From contig NZ_CP093337.1 of NCBI RefSeq assembly GCF_022637395.1, forward strand, positions 728,001 through 792,000: DNA of 64,000 nt. Direction: 5' to 3'. Under the pieces are notes generated by a model. It was given only the letters and a program-made list of their open reading frames with translations, did no database searches and was not told the DNA's origin. Below, piece by piece: positions 63,864 to 64,000 of the stretch (its first letter is position 1; each line of letters begins with the position of its first letter). A program made the position numbers and the translations under genes. This stretch comes from Shinella sp. H4-D48. GTDB taxonomy: Bacteria; Pseudomonadota; Alphaproteobacteria; Rhizobiales; Rhizobiaceae.

Positions 63864-64000
63864 CTAGTGGCGGTACTGCTGGATGCGCGTGGTGCGCAGG
63901 CCGGCAAGGCCATGGTCGTTGATCGAGGACTGCCAGGACAGGAACTCTTCGACCGTTAGCGTGTAGCGTTCACAGGCTTCCTCGAGGCTGAGCAGTCCGC
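63864..64000 (-). CDS. sciP: CtrA inhibitor SciP (5' end outside window)
   Basis: The C-terminal 45 codons are visible, ending at TAG 63866-63864: GLLSLEEACERYTLTVEEFL, then SWQSSINDHGLAGLRTTRIQ and QYRH. This is the DUF1153/SciP signature. SciP binds CtrA in G1 cells and blocks its activation of target promoters. The remainder lies beyond the right edge. It is 1.9 kb from ctrA, so activator and inhibitor are clustered. Confidence 0.9.
   Translation of the reverse strand, partial: GLLSLEEACERYTLTVEEFLSWQSSINDHGLAGLRTTRIQQYRH

Noticed and set aside
1-64000. tRNA, rRNA, insertion sequences, prophage or CRISPR array
   Set aside because: No T-loop-like tRNA pattern, no transposase or integrase frames and no regularly spaced repeats were seen by eye; a model-based tRNA search could still find something missed.

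Overview
The window reads as core chromosome of an alphaproteobacterium in the order Hyphomicrobiales, most likely Rhizobiaceae (Agrobacterium/Rhizobium/Shinella-like). The evidence is the cell-cycle gene set (rcdA, eipA, chpT, ctrA, sciP), an Omp25/RopB-type outer membrane protein, the ruvCAB-ybgC-tolQRAB-pal-cpoB-tilS-ftsH-glmM order, a serC leader element and the high GC content. I found no rRNA, tRNA, insertion sequence, prophage or CRISPR array. The only clearly mobile-type module is a small vapBC toxin-antitoxin pair lodged between ruvC and ruvA.

Layout. 1-4150: exported TPR protein (partial), rpmJ, purEK with a DUF465 gene, a second DUF465 gene, an ArsR-type regulator and a TauE/SafE permease. 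4200-9200: ThiE-like protein, Sel1-repeat protein, suhB, and a MotA/MotB-like ion-channel pair. 9240-14400: ABC exporter, rpmE, rcdA, DUF1192 and MFS genes, and a small membrane protein. 14470-20470: tkt-gap-(glycolipid-binding)-pgk operon ending in a possible 24-residue ORF, divergent from DUF4164-zapA and a putative 6S RNA. 20750-29450: transaldolase with a divergent SorC-type regulator, folate and nucleotide enzymes, exported proteins, yebC and a flavin oxidoreductase. 29600-44500: ruvC-vapBC-ruvAB, NUDIX, the complete Tol-Pal locus, tilS, ftsH, glmM. 44600-50560: two outer membrane beta-barrel proteins, serC-serA with its leader RNA, an EamA transporter. 50770-59080: purA, a large acidic membrane protein, rpoH, rluD, an RNA methyltransferase and a coiled-coil membrane protein. 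59220-64000: eipA, chpT, a divergent receiver-domain protein, ctrA, fliJ, a GNAT, a PqiA-like protein and the end of sciP.

How the parts connect. The strongest regulatory theme is the CtrA circuit. The window encodes CtrA, its phosphotransferase ChpT, the degradation adaptor RcdA and the inhibitor SciP. Exact TTAA-N7-TTAA CtrA boxes sit upstream of rcdA and of the first outer membrane protein gene, and a one-mismatch box lies between eipA and chpT. The ctrA upstream region carries five GANTC (CcrM) sites in 128 bp. A second theme is envelope maintenance: Tol-Pal, FtsH, GlmM, EipA, outer membrane proteins and RpoH, whose own promoter looks like a heat-shock promoter. A third is central carbon metabolism: tkt, gap, pgk, tal and serCA.

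Limits: all calls come from reading the sequence and translations without database searches. Start codons were chosen by Shine-Dalgarno spacing and family knowledge. Regulatory sites are pattern matches.
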